DNA from: Merdimonas sp963929015
Lineage (GTDB): Bacteria; Bacillota; Clostridia; Lachnospirales; Lachnospiraceae
Assembly (NCBI RefSeq): GCF_963929015.1
Contig: NZ_CAWVHE010000013.1
Location: 310,001-374,000 of the forward strand
Reading direction: 5' to 3'
Length of the DNA stretch: 64,000 nucleotides
This document shows, in pieces, positions 17,825 to 27,566 of this stretch; positions within the stretch are counted from its first letter, which is position 1, and each line of letters starts with the position of its first letter. The position numbers and the translations under genes are program-made. The notes under the pieces were generated by a model. It saw only the letters and a list, made by a program, of their open reading frames with translations. It was not told the DNA's origin and did no database searches.

Positions 17825-19354
17825 TTAATCCTGTTCCAACGACCGTTTTTTCGTGATCGTTACCTTTTCTTCATAGCATGCAAAGATACCATCCGTGATC
17901 TTCGGATCCGGCTTTTTCGTCACCAGGCTCACCACCGGCACCACCAGAAGACCTGCCAGCATGGCCGCCGCTCCTGCGTTGATCGGAGACTCAATAAACG
18001 GCACAAAGAGGTTGACGGTGGTGATCCCCACGCCGGTGAAGAAGCTGGCCCACACAGCCGCTTTTGTCGTTCGCTTCCAGTACAGCCCATAGAGGAAGGG
18101 CGCCAGGAAGGATCCAGCCAGCGCTCCCCAGGATATCCCCATCAGCTGGGCGATAAATGCAGGAGGATTCAGCGCCAGAAGTACGGAAACTGCGATAAAG
18201 AACACGATCAGGACCTGCATGACCCGGATCAGCTTTCTGTCCTCCATCCGCCTGCACAGGTTCTCTTTTAAAAAGTCCAGCGTCAGTGTGGAACTGGAAG
18301 TCAGCACCAGAGACGCCAGCGTGGACATGGATGCGGACAGCACCAGCACCACTACGATCCCGATCAGAAGATCCGGCAGAGCCGATAACATATGAGGAAT
18401 GATACTGTCATAGATCACATTTCCGGAGCCGTCGTAAATGACCGGATCGTCAAAGAGTCTTGCAAAACCGCCCAGAAAATAGCATCCGCCGGACACCACC
18501 ACCGCAAATATGGTAGAGATCACTGTTCCGGTATTGATGGATTTTTCATCCTTGATCGCATAAAATTTGCCGATCATCTGGGGCAGTCCCCAGGTACCAA
18601 GAGAGGTCAGAAGGACCACCCCCAAAAGATTCAAAGGATCCGGGCCGAAAAAGGAGGTAAAGGCTCCGGGCTGTCCCAGTGTCACCGGCACATCGCTGGG
18701 GATCTGCGCCATCTTCTGCACTGCTTCCAGAAATCCCCCCTGTCCGGAAAGGACCGCGCCGATCACGATCACAATGCCGGCCAGCATAATAATGCCCTGG
18801 ATAAAATCATTGATGGCCGTTGCCATGTAGCCTCCCAGGATCACATAGATCCCGGTAAAAACGGCCATCCCCACCACGCACCAGGCATAGGGAACATGAA
18901 AAGCCATCTCAAAAAGCCGGGATAATCCATTGTAGATAGATGCCGTATAGGGCACCAGAAAAATAAATACAATGGCAGATGCCGCGATCTTTAAAGCTTT
19001 GCTCCCGTAGCGTTCCCCAAAAAAATCCGGCATGGTCCGGGAGTTCAGATGCTGCGTCATAACTTTGGTGCGCCGGCCCAGAACCACCCAGGCCAGGAGA
19101 CTTCCGATCACTGCGTTGCCAATGCCGATCCAGGTGCTGGAAAGACCGTATTTCCATCCAAACTGCCCGGCATATCCTACAAAAACAACAGCCGAAAAAT
19201 AAGAGGTTCCATAGGCAAAAGCTGTAAGCCAGGGGCCCACAGAGCGGCCGCCCAGCACAAATCCGTCTACACTCATAGCATGTCTTCTGGAATAGATCCC
19301 TACAGCCACCATCACCGCAAAGAATACTACCAGCAATAAGATTTTTACTGTCAT
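17825..19354 (-). CDS. sodium:solute symporter family protein
   Basis: 509 residues, about 13 hydrophobic helices in the order of the SSS family. The N-terminal GFVLGGRSVGPWLTAFAYGTSY matches the conserved first-helix sodium-site region, and ILGGYMATAINDFIQGIIM the central motif. Substrate classes in the family include proline, pantothenate and sugars, and cannot be chosen here. The upstream region has two CGCTTTAAA repeats at about 19398-19424, a possible regulator site. Confidence 0.87.
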   Translation of the reverse strand: MTVKILLLVVFFAVMVAVGIYSRRHAMSVDGFVLGGRSVGPWLTAFAYGTSYFSAVVFVGYAGQFGWKYGLSSTWIGIGNAVIGSLLAWVVLGRRTKVMTQHLNSRTMPDFFGERYGSKALKIAASAIVFIFLVPYTASIYNGLSRLFEMAFHVPYAWCVVGMAVFTGIYVILGGYMATAINDFIQGIIMLAGIVIVIGAVLSGQGGFLEAVQKMAQIPSDVPVTLGQPGAFTSFFGPDPLNLLGVVLLTSLGTWGLPQMIGKFYAIKDEKSINTGTVISTIFAVVVSGGCYFLGGFARLFDDPVIYDGSGNVIYDSIIPHMLSALPDLLIGIVVVLVLSASMSTLASLVLTSSSTLTLDFLKENLCRRMEDRKLIRVMQVLIVFFIAVSVLLALNPPAFIAQLMGISWGALAGSFLAPFLYGLYWKRTTKAAVWASFFTGVGITTVNLFVPFIESPINAGAAAMLAGLLVVPVVSLVTKKPDPKITDGIFACYEEKVTITKKRSLEQD

Positions 19355-19549
19355 TGTTGTTCCCTCTTCTTTCTTTGTTGTTTACCTGAAATTGTCGCGC
19401 TTTAAACCGTAACGCTTTAAAGCATTAAATTATCTGGTCAAAAATATAACACAGCCTCTCTGCTGTGTCAACAACTTTTTTTCCTGTACAGGCATTTCCT
19501 GCACAGCAATTGTACAGGAAGGTTTTCTCCTCTCTTTCTCCTGCCCGTT

Positions 19550-19594
19550 GCCGCCGCGGCTTTTGGAGATTACTTTTTCGGAAACCGCGGCGGC
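19550..19594. repeat. GC-rich inverted repeat after mgsA
   Basis: Ten-base arms GCCGCCGCGG and CCGCGGCGGC separated by 25 bases, 15 bases past the mgsA stop. No T-run follows, so a terminator role is only possible. A second inverted repeat (CCTGTACA...TGTACAGG) lies at about 19483-19520. Confidence 0.5.
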
Positions 19595-19608
19595 CTGACA
19601 GGGTCTGA

Positions 19609-20091
19609 TTATTCCTCTTTCATTTTTTCCACTCTCTTCTGAACAGTCAGATGAAAGTTCTGTACCCTTCTGGCATAAGGTTTTCCCATATATTCCGAAT
19701 GCAGAAGAAAATCTGCCGTGGCAAGATTGTTAGCGACCGGGATATCATAGACCACAGCGATGCGAAGAAGCGCCTTTACATCCGGATCGTGGGGCTGGGC
19801 CTCCAGAGGATCCCAGAGAAATACCATAAAATCAATCTGTCCTTCCACGATCTTGGCGCCAATCTGCTGGTCTCCGCCCAGGGGGCCGCTGTTGTAGCCT
19901 TTTACCGGAAGTCCGGTCCTCTCAGAGATCAGCCTTGCGGTAGTGCCTGTGCCGCACAGGAAATGTCCCTTCAGATTGTCCTTATTTTTATCGCACCACT
20001 CTACCATCTCTTTTTTCTTACCGTCATGGGCAACCAGCGCGATATGCTTTGCTTTCTCCATCTCAAATGTTACATATTCCATCTCATCCAT
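19609..20091 (-). CDS. mgsA: methylglyoxal synthase
   Basis: 160 residues. Converts dihydroxyacetone phosphate to methylglyoxal and phosphate. Family motifs are clear: VAHDGKKKEMVEW near the N-terminus, GTGTTARLI, NSGPLGGDQQIGA (phosphate binding), MVFLWDPLEAQPHDPDVKAL with the catalytic Asp region, and VANNLATADFL. It is the last gene of the operon that starts at queH, 51 bases after the hexapeptide-repeat gene. Confidence 0.95.
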   Translation of the reverse strand: MDEMEYVTFEMEKAKHIALVAHDGKKKEMVEWCDKNKDNLKGHFLCGTGTTARLISERTGLPVKGYNSGPLGGDQQIGAKIVEGQIDFMVFLWDPLEAQPHDPDVKALLRIAVVYDIPVANNLATADFLLHSEYMGKPYARRVQNFHLTVQKRVEKMKEE

Positions 20092-20142
20092 GCCTAAATC
20101 CCTCCTCTTGCACTTGATTTTCGTCTTACTTCCGTCTGCTTT

Positions 20143-20808
20143 TTACTGTTTCTCTACAATATCTCCCTGTTTTTTGTAGATGCTTCCTGCAGGCACATAG
20201 CCGCGTACACTGGAAAGGGGATAAATGTTGGACTGCTTTCCCACAACGCTTCCGGGATTGAGAACCGTGCCGCAGCCGACCTCCACCTCGTCTCCAAGCA
20301 TGGCGCCAAATTTTTTCATGCCTGTTTCTATATTCTCTTCCGCAGTCTTTACCACTACCAGCTTTTTATCAGACTTTACATTAGAAGTAATGGAACCGGC
20401 TCCCATATGCGCTTTATAGCCCAGAATGGAATCTCCCACATAATTGTAGTGTGGCACCTGCACTTTATTAAAAAGAACCACATTTTTAAGCTCTGTAGAG
20501 TTTCCAACAACCGCTCCTTCTCCCACGATGGCATTTCCGCGGATAAAGGCACAGTGACGGATCTCTGCGTCTTTTCCGATGATCGCCGGTCCGTGAATGT
20601 ATGCAGAGGGAAATACCCGGGCCGATCTTGCGATCCATACGTCTTCTCCGACCTTTTCATATTCTTCCTCCGGAAGGGTATTCCCAAGCTCCAGGATAAA
20701 GTCGTGGATCTTCGGCAGAACCTCCCAGGGATACACCGCCCCGTCAAAAAGATCCTTTGCGATCGTTTCCTCCAATGTATACAATGCCTGTACCGTCAAT
20801 TCTTTCAT
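20143..20808 (-). CDS. GlmU-like left-handed beta-helix protein
   Basis: 221 residues. Residues about 60-200 show the hexapeptide repeat pattern of left-handed beta-helix acyltransferases (SAYIHGPAIIGKDAEIRHCAF, GNAIVGEGAVVGNSTELK). Similar to the C-terminal acetyltransferase half of UDP-GlcNAc pyrophosphorylase, without the nucleotidyltransferase half. Often annotated as UDP-N-acetylglucosamine pyrophosphorylase-related; the substrate is unproven. Ten bases after topB. Confidence 0.8.
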   Translation of the reverse strand: MKELTVQALYTLEETIAKDLFDGAVYPWEVLPKIHDFILELGNTLPEEEYEKVGEDVWIARSARVFPSAYIHGPAIIGKDAEIRHCAFIRGNAIVGEGAVVGNSTELKNVVLFNKVQVPHYNYVGDSILGYKAHMGAGSITSNVKSDKKLVVVKTAEENIETGMKKFGAMLGDEVEVGCGTVLNPGSVVGKQSNIYPLSSVRGYVPAGSIYKKQGDIVEKQ

Positions 20809-20817
20809 GGTCTTCTA

Positions 20818-22881
20818 TCACTCCTTTTTCTTTTTTGCCCCCGCTCCTGTCCCTGCGCTTTTTGCCGCCGGCTTTCGATAATATCTGGCAGCCTGGTCAT
20901 AGCAGGCCCGCAGCTGTCCTTCATTGCGAAGCTGCTTCACGCCCTCTGTACGGCTGATGATAAACTGATCCAGCTTTTTCATGTATTCTTCCTGGCTGAT
21001 CTCCCCGTCCGCCACATACGTCAGCCCTTTTTCCCAGCTGGCGGTCAGCTCCGGATTAAGAAGTGACCGGATCGAATGATCCACCACGTCATAAATCATC
21101 TCTCCCTGAAGTGTAGGCGTTACAATCTGGGTCTTCTTGTTCAGCGCCAGATATTTGTTATGAAACAGCTTTTTCAGGATCTCGCCTCTGGTGGCGCTGG
21201 TGCCGATGCCGCTCCCTTTGATCTGGGAACGCAGCTCCTCGTCCTCGATCAGCTGTCCCGCATTTTCCATGGCAAGGATCAGCGATCCGGAGTTGTAGCG
21301 CTTGGGCGGGGAAGTCTTTCCTTCCCGGATCGCAAGGGCGCGGACCGGAAGGCGGCTTCCTTTCTTTATTGATTGTATCGCGGTCCAAAATGCACCGTCA
21401 ATACTTTTTTCTTCTTCTCCGGAAGAATCCCTGTCCGACGCCTCGTTTTCCTGTTCCTTTGTCCCAGGTCTCCCGGCCGCTTTCAGATATCCCTCTTCTG
21501 TCAGCACCTTAAACACAGAAAAAAACGATTCTCCCCGGACCTGTATGGTGAAAGATACTTTCTCATAAACAGCCGGCGGATAAAAAATACTCAAAAAACG
21601 CCGCACGATCACATCGTAAATCCGGGCGGACAGACCGGACAGAGACGTAAGCGCCCCCATCCCCTGTCCGGTGGGAATGATGGCGTAATGGTCTGTGATC
21701 TGTTTGTCATTCACATACCTGGTCTTCTTAAGTCCTTTGTAACTTCCAAGAGCCAGTATATCCTGAAGGAAAGGGACGGCCGGCTCGTATTTCATGAGAC
21801 CATTCAGATTTTTATGGATTTCTTTGGCAACGGCCCCGGACAGAACTCTGGCATCTGTCCTTGGATAGGTGACCAGTTTCTTTTCATACAGCTCCTGAAC
21901 GATACGCAGCGTCTCGTCCGGGCTGATCTTAAACCTCCGCGAGCACTCGTTCTGCAGCTCTGCCAGATTAAAAAGGAGGGGTGCGTATTTCTTTTCCTTC
22001 TTCTTTTCTGCAGAAGACACGATCCCGGTCAGCGGTTCTTCTTCTGACAGCCAGCGGATCAGTCCCCGGGCTTTTTCTTCTTCCTTAAAACCGTTTTCTT
22101 TGTACAGGTCAAAGGACTCATGCCAGCGGGATCCCTGTACGGCCCGCCATTCTCCTTCAAAAGCCGCTCCTTCTTCCCCGAAGCTTCCCACTATCCGGTA
22201 AAAAGGGGTCTGTACAAATTCCCGGATCTGCCGTTCTCTTCGCACCACCATGCCAAGCACACAGGTCATGACCCTGCCCACCGAGATCACCGCATATCTG
22301 GTCTTCAGATAAGAGGCGATGCTGCCGCCGTACTTTAGGGTCAGAAGTCTGGAAAAATTAATTCCCATCAGATAATCTTCTTTTGCCCGCAGATAGGCAG
22401 AGGCAGAAAGATTGTCGTATTCCTTCAGGTCTTTTGCCTCCCGGATCCCCCGCAGGATCTCTTCTTCCGTCTGGGAATCGATCCAGACTCTTTTGCGAAC
22501 CTTGCCTTTGACATGGGCTTCCTGTTCCACCAGACGGTAAATATATTCTCCCTCCCGCCCGGAGTCTGTGCAGACATAGATGGTGTCCACATCGGGACGA
22601 TTCAGGATCCCGGACACGATCCGGAACTGTTTTGCCGTGCCCGGAATCACCTCGTATTTAAAATTTTCCGGTATAAAAGGCAGAGTCGTAAGACTCCACC
22701 TTTTCAGATCCGGATTATAGGCTTCCGGATAGCTCATGGTAACCAGATGGCCGACGCACCAGGTCACGATAGCGTCGTCTCCTTCCAGATATCCGTCCTG
22801 CCGTCTGGTCTTTAACTTTAATGCCTTTGCAAATTCCTGGGCCACGCTTGGCTTTTCCGCGATATAGACTGATTTCCCCAT
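20818..22881 (-). CDS. topB: DNA topoisomerase III-type (type IA) topoisomerase
   Basis: 687 residues. The TOPRIM domain starts at residue 1 (VYIAEKPSVAQEFAKAL, with the catalytic Glu, and VCTDSGREGEYIYRL holding the acidic metal site). The active-site tyrosine is in KKLVTYPRTDARVLS. The YNSGSLILAMENAG and GIGTSATRGEIL motifs are conserved. The end is Lys/Ala-rich with no zinc fingers, as in Firmicutes TopB. It unlinks DNA by single-strand passage. Chromosomal operon context argues against a plasmid copy. Confidence 0.92.
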   Translation of the reverse strand: MGKSVYIAEKPSVAQEFAKALKLKTRRQDGYLEGDDAIVTWCVGHLVTMSYPEAYNPDLKRWSLTTLPFIPENFKYEVIPGTAKQFRIVSGILNRPDVDTIYVCTDSGREGEYIYRLVEQEAHVKGKVRKRVWIDSQTEEEILRGIREAKDLKEYDNLSASAYLRAKEDYLMGINFSRLLTLKYGGSIASYLKTRYAVISVGRVMTCVLGMVVRRERQIREFVQTPFYRIVGSFGEEGAAFEGEWRAVQGSRWHESFDLYKENGFKEEEKARGLIRWLSEEEPLTGIVSSAEKKKEKKYAPLLFNLAELQNECSRRFKISPDETLRIVQELYEKKLVTYPRTDARVLSGAVAKEIHKNLNGLMKYEPAVPFLQDILALGSYKGLKKTRYVNDKQITDHYAIIPTGQGMGALTSLSGLSARIYDVIVRRFLSIFYPPAVYEKVSFTIQVRGESFFSVFKVLTEEGYLKAAGRPGTKEQENEASDRDSSGEEEKSIDGAFWTAIQSIKKGSRLPVRALAIREGKTSPPKRYNSGSLILAMENAGQLIEDEELRSQIKGSGIGTSATRGEILKKLFHNKYLALNKKTQIVTPTLQGEMIYDVVDHSIRSLLNPELTASWEKGLTYVADGEISQEEYMKKLDQFIISRTEGVKQLRNEGQLRACYDQAARYYRKPAAKSAGTGAGAKKKKE

Positions 22882-22899
22882 GAATGCTTCTTCTACTCC

Positions 22900-25017
22900 T
22901 TATCTGTGAAAAAAGCCTGCCAGACGCTGAAGGAAGGTCTCCTGTTTTTCCGGCTGCCGCGGCTTTGCGCGAAGCGCCTCCTCCATAAACACCGCCTGGG
23001 AGTCCACCGGATCCTGGGTGGCTTTTTTCTTTCTGTAAGTGCCGTCGCTTTGCAGCACCCTCGCTTTTACATTATCACTTAGCATCACTTTCATATAGTG
23101 ATTGATCTGGTTTTTAATATCCTTATCCAGAACCGGACAGGCCACTTCCACCCGTTTCTCCGTGTTCCGGGTCATCATATCGGCAGAACCAATGTAGATC
23201 TTCTGTTCCGCCCCTGTGCCAAAGCAGAAGATCCTGGGGTGTTCCAGATATCTGCCCACAATACTCATCACCCGGATATTCTGGGTATATCCCGGGATCC
23301 CCGGAAGGATGCAGCAGATGCCCCGGACGATCAGATCGATCTTTACCCCTGCACAGGAAGCCTGGGAAATCTTGTCGATAAAGTCCACATCCGTCAGAGA
23401 GTTCATCTTCATAACAATCCGCCCGTTTTCTCCTTTTGCGATCTCCTCATCGATCATCCGCAAAATGTTGGGTTTCAGACTGGTAGGCGATACGATCAGA
23501 TGCTGATAAACTCCGTTCAGATTGCCAATGGACATATTCTTAAAGAACTCTGCCGCATCCCTTCCGATCTCCGGATCCGCCGTCATCAGTGAAAGGTCCG
23601 TATACATGCCCGCCGTTTTTTCGTTATAATTTCCGGTCCCAATCTGGGTGATATACTGGATGTCATTGCGGTTCCTGCAGGTGATCAGACAGATCTTGGA
23701 GTGAACCTTGTATCCTTCGATGCCGTAGATCACCCGGCACCCGGCTTCTTCCATCTGCTCCGACCAGTCGATATTGTTCTGCTCGTCAAACCTGGCCCGC
23801 AGCTCGATCAGCACCGTTACCTCCTTGCCATTCTCCGCTGCCGCGCAGAGATATTCCACCAGCCTTGCCTTCTTTGCCAGCCGGTAGATAGTAATCTTGA
23901 TCGTCAGTACATTGGGATCATAGGCCGCCTCTTTGATCAGGCGCAAAAAAGGATTCATGCTCTCATACGGATAGAACAACAAAATGTCCTTCTTCCGGAT
24001 CTGCTTCATCATACTGCCCTCCTGCACATGGCAGGAATCCTGGGGCACAAACGCAGGATAGATCAGAGACCGTTTCATAGAATCCGGAAGATCTCCTGCA
24101 ATAGAAAACATATAAGAAAGCTTCATCGGCATCTTGGTCCGGAAGATCTGCTTTGGCAGAATATGGAACTTTTCACAGAAAAACCGTTCCATCTCAGGCT
24201 TCAGCTTCTCTGCCGTCTCCAGGCGCACCACTGCCATCCGGCGCCGTTTGTGGAGCGTCTGTTTCATCAGATACCGGAAATCTTCCGTCACTTCCAGGGA
24301 CTCGTCATCCGGTGCAATGTCTGCATTTCTGGTCACGCAGATATAGTTGGCCTCAGACACCTCGTACTGTTCAAAGACCAGATTCAGGTACTCCATGATC
24401 ACCTTTTCCATGCGAATGTAGCGGATGTCGTGACCGGGCAGATACAGGACTTCCGAGATAAACTGGGGAACCGGGACCAGTCCCAGGGAATGGACTTCTC
24501 TGACTCCCTTTCCCTTCTGAGTCAGATTTGCCGTTACATAGATCTCTTTATTCAGAAGATGCGGAAACGGGTGGCTGGCGTCCACGATCTGGGGCGAAAG
24601 CACAGGCAGGATCTGATCCTTAAAATATTTTTTGACATATTTCTTCTCCTGGGGCTCCAGCTCTTTGTAGTCCAGCCCGCAGACCCCGTAAGGGTGCAGC
24701 TGCTTTTTAATCTCCGCATAAGTCTTGTCCCGCTCCTTATAAAGCGGCGCCACCTCGGCGAAAATCTGATCCAGCTGCTCCTGCGGCGTCATCCCTGACC
24801 TGCTGTCTTTGGTGTCGGCGTCGGTATGGGCCATATCAAACAGACTTCCCACACGAATCATGAAAAATTCATCCAGATTGCTGGTAAAGATCGCGACGAA
24901 CTTCATCCGCTCCAGAAGCGGGACGTTTTCATCCCTTGCCTCCTCCAGCACTCTCTGGTTGAACTTCAGCCAGGACAGCTCCCTGTTTTGTGTATACTTT
25001 AATCGCTCTGCTCCCAT
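22900..25017 (-). CDS. ppk1: polyphosphate kinase 1
   Basis: About 705 residues. Makes polyphosphate from ATP reversibly. Motifs: NRELSWLKFNQRVLEEA near the N-terminus, FTSNLDEFFMIRVGSL, LIELRARFDEQNNI, and GYKVHSKICLI with the autophosphorylated His. Start at 25017 has AAGGAGGAG; the upstream in-frame start has none. Follows asd and precedes topB. Confidence 0.95.
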   Translation of the reverse strand: MGAERLKYTQNRELSWLKFNQRVLEEARDENVPLLERMKFVAIFTSNLDEFFMIRVGSLFDMAHTDADTKDSRSGMTPQEQLDQIFAEVAPLYKERDKTYAEIKKQLHPYGVCGLDYKELEPQEKKYVKKYFKDQILPVLSPQIVDASHPFPHLLNKEIYVTANLTQKGKGVREVHSLGLVPVPQFISEVLYLPGHDIRYIRMEKVIMEYLNLVFEQYEVSEANYICVTRNADIAPDDESLEVTEDFRYLMKQTLHKRRRMAVVRLETAEKLKPEMERFFCEKFHILPKQIFRTKMPMKLSYMFSIAGDLPDSMKRSLIYPAFVPQDSCHVQEGSMMKQIRKKDILLFYPYESMNPFLRLIKEAAYDPNVLTIKITIYRLAKKARLVEYLCAAAENGKEVTVLIELRARFDEQNNIDWSEQMEEAGCRVIYGIEGYKVHSKICLITCRNRNDIQYITQIGTGNYNEKTAGMYTDLSLMTADPEIGRDAAEFFKNMSIGNLNGVYQHLIVSPTSLKPNILRMIDEEIAKGENGRIVMKMNSLTDVDFIDKISQASCAGVKIDLIVRGICCILPGIPGYTQNIRVMSIVGRYLEHPRIFCFGTGAEQKIYIGSADMMTRNTEKRVEVACPVLDKDIKNQINHYMKVMLSDNVKARVLQSDGTYRKKKATQDPVDSQAVFMEEALRAKPRQPEKQETFLQRLAGFFHR

Positions 25018-25060
25018 GTCTCTTCTCCTCCTTATCCGCCCCGGCAAACAAAGAGCCGGC

Positions 25061-26146
25061 TTATTTTGCCCGGATATAGCCCTTTGCGGTCAGCGCCTCC
25101 GCACACAGCACCGCGCCGCCGGCTGCGCCGCGGACCGTATTGTGGGAAAGGCCGATAAATTTATAATCATAAATACTGTCTTCTCTTAGCCGTCCGATAG
25201 AAACGCCCATGCCATGCTCATAATCCACGTCCAGATTTACCTGTGGACGGTCGTCCTCCTCCATATAGCGGATGAACTGCTCCGGTGCGCTTGGGAGCTT
25301 CGCTTCCTGCGGAAATCCCCGGTAATGAACAAGCTTCTCGATCAGCTCTTCTCTGGAAGGCTTCTTTGCAAAGCGGATAAATACAGCGGCCGTGTGTCCG
25401 TTCAGCACCGGCACACGCACGCACTGGCAGGTGATTCTTGGACCTTCTGCCTTTACGATCTGCCCGTTCTCCACATGCCCCAGCACCCGCAGCGGTTCCT
25501 GTTCGCTCTTTTCTTCCTCCCCGCCAATATAGGGGATGATGTTCTCCACCATCTCCGGCCAGTCTTTAAACGTCTTGCCCGCACCAGAGATTGCCTGATA
25601 AGTGGTTGCCACTACTTCTGTGGGCTCAAATTCTCTCCAGGCCGCCAGGCAGGGCGCATAGCTCTGGATCGAGCAGTTGGGTTTCACCGCGATGAACCCG
25701 CGGGTGGTTCCCAGACGCTTTTTCTGATCTTCAATCACCTGAAAATGATCGATATTGATCTCCGGGATCACCATCGGCACATCCGGCGTCCAGCGGTGCG
25801 CGCTGTTATTGGACATAACCGGGGTCTCTGTTTTGGCGTATGCCTCTTCTATGGCGCGGATCTCATCCTTGCTCATATCCACGGCGCTGAACACAAAGTC
25901 TACAGTCTTTGCCACTTCTTCTACTTCATTTACGTTATGCACGATCAGCTTTTTTACGCTTTCCGGCATAGGGGTCGTCATTTTCCAGCGGTCTCCCACC
26001 GCCTCTTCATAAGTCTTTCCTGCGGAACGGGGGCTGGCCGCCACAGTCACCACTTCAAACCAGGGGTGGTCTTCCAGAAGGGAAAGAAACCTTTGCCCCA
26101 CCATTCCTGTCGCTCCAAGGATCCCAACTCGTAATTTCTGCTCCAT
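25061..26146 (-). CDS. asd: aspartate-semialdehyde dehydrogenase
   Basis: 361 residues. NADPH-dependent reduction of aspartyl phosphate in the lysine/threonine/methionine pathway. The Rossmann motif GILGATGMVGQRFL starts near residue 6, the catalytic Cys is in AVKPNCSIQSYAPCL, and the His region in VRVPVLNGHTAAVFI. This is the archaeal/fungal-type Asd rather than the enterobacterial one. AAGGAGTG ribosome site before 26146. Confidence 0.93.
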   Translation of the reverse strand: MEQKLRVGILGATGMVGQRFLSLLEDHPWFEVVTVAASPRSAGKTYEEAVGDRWKMTTPMPESVKKLIVHNVNEVEEVAKTVDFVFSAVDMSKDEIRAIEEAYAKTETPVMSNNSAHRWTPDVPMVIPEINIDHFQVIEDQKKRLGTTRGFIAVKPNCSIQSYAPCLAAWREFEPTEVVATTYQAISGAGKTFKDWPEMVENIIPYIGGEEEKSEQEPLRVLGHVENGQIVKAEGPRITCQCVRVPVLNGHTAAVFIRFAKKPSREELIEKLVHYRGFPQEAKLPSAPEQFIRYMEEDDRPQVNLDVDYEHGMGVSIGRLREDSIYDYKFIGLSHNTVRGAAGGAVLCAEALTAKGYIRAK

Positions 26147-26181
26147 CGCTCTCACTCCTTCATTTTCTTTCTTCTGTTCTC

Positions 26182-27561
26182 TTAATATTCTTCCATATAA
26201 TTTCGGTAAATCTTCAGCGCCTTCTCCATGGCCTCCCTGCCGGGCGCTCCTGTCGTTACCCGTTTGTTGACACAGGTTTTCAGGCTGATGGCTTCATAAA
26301 TATCTTCCGCGAACACATCGGAGATCTTCTGATACTCTTCCAGGGGAAGCTCATCCAGGGCAATCCCCTTTTCAATGCAAAGGAGGACCAGACGCCCCAC
26401 GATCCCGTGGGCATCCCGGAATGCCACGCCCCGGTTAACCAGATAATCTGCCGCGTCGGTGGCATTGGTAAAGCCATGTCTTGCGCTCTCCTCCATCCGG
26501 TCTTTTTTAAACTGCATGGTTCCCAGCATGCCGGTAAACAAAGTCAGACAGTGTCTGACCGTATCCATGGCGTCAAAGGCCCACTCCTTATCTTCCTGCA
26601 TATCTTTATTGTATGCCAGGGGGAGCCCCTTCATGGCAGTAAGCAGCGCATTCAGCGCCCCGTACACCCGTCCGGTCTTGCCCCGTACCAGCTCCGCGAT
26701 GTCCGGATTCTTCTTCTGGGGCATAATGCTGCTGCCGGTGCTGTAGGCATCGTCAATCTCCACAAACTGATATTCATTGGAGTTCCAGATGATCACTTCT
26801 TCAGAAAACCGGCTTAAGTGCATCATAATGACAGACAGTGCAGACAACAGCTCCAACAGATAATCTCTGTCAGACACCCCGTCCATGCTGTTCAGCGCAG
26901 GACCGTCAAATCCAAGCAAAGACGCAGTATACTGCCGGTCCAGGGGGTAAGTGGTGCCTGCCAGAGCTCCGGAACCCAGAGGGCAGGTGTTCATCCGCTT
27001 CTCAATGTCCCTTAGTCTTTCATGATCCCTCTTAAACATTTCAAAATACGCCCCCAGGTGATGGGCCAGGGTAATGGGCTGCGCTTTCTGCAGATGCGTA
27101 AATCCCGGCATATAAGTATCCAGGTGCTCTTCCATCACAGAAAGCAGGGTCAAAAGAAGCTCTTTCAGGAGATCGTCCAGTTTATGGATCTCACTTCTTG
27201 TATAAAGCTTCATATCCAGAGCCACCTGATCATTCCGGCTTCTTCCGGTGTGAAGCTTTTTTCCCGCCTCTCCGATCCGGTCGATCAGCGTAGCCTCCAC
27301 AAAACTGTGGATATCTTCATATTTGTCTGATATTTCCAGCTTCCCCTGTTCCACATCGTCCAGGATCCCTTCCAGTCCTGCGATGATGTCCTCTTTTTCT
27401 GCCTCAGTGAGGATCTTCTGCTTTGCAAGCATCATCACATGGGCGATGCTGCCCCGGATATCTTCTGCATACAGTCTCCGGTCAAACCGGATCGACGCGT
27501 TAAAATCATAAACCAGCTGATCCGTTTCTTTGGTAAAACGGCCGCCCCATAATTGTGCCAT
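26182..27561 (-). CDS. argH: argininosuccinate lyase
   Basis: 459 residues. Last step of arginine synthesis: splits argininosuccinate into arginine and fumarate. The fumarase-superfamily signature GSSIMPQKKNPDIAELVRG is intact, as are HTGRSRNDQVALD and TPGFTHLQ-like (YMPGFTHLQKAQPI) segments. The second ATG (27561) has the better spacing to AAAGGAAG; the ATG at 27567 overlaps the queH stop. Confidence 0.95.
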   Translation of the reverse strand: MAQLWGGRFTKETDQLVYDFNASIRFDRRLYAEDIRGSIAHVMMLAKQKILTEAEKEDIIAGLEGILDDVEQGKLEISDKYEDIHSFVEATLIDRIGEAGKKLHTGRSRNDQVALDMKLYTRSEIHKLDDLLKELLLTLLSVMEEHLDTYMPGFTHLQKAQPITLAHHLGAYFEMFKRDHERLRDIEKRMNTCPLGSGALAGTTYPLDRQYTASLLGFDGPALNSMDGVSDRDYLLELLSALSVIMMHLSRFSEEVIIWNSNEYQFVEIDDAYSTGSSIMPQKKNPDIAELVRGKTGRVYGALNALLTAMKGLPLAYNKDMQEDKEWAFDAMDTVRHCLTLFTGMLGTMQFKKDRMEESARHGFTNATDAADYLVNRGVAFRDAHGIVGRLVLLCIEKGIALDELPLEEYQKISDVFAEDIYEAISLKTCVNKRVTTGAPGREAMEKALKIYRNYMEEY

Positions 27562-27566
27562 ATCCA

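Noticed and set aside
23701..24798. 365-codon open frame opposite ppk1
   Set aside because: Antisense to intact polyphosphate kinase motifs, no ribosome site, composition typical of a complement frame.
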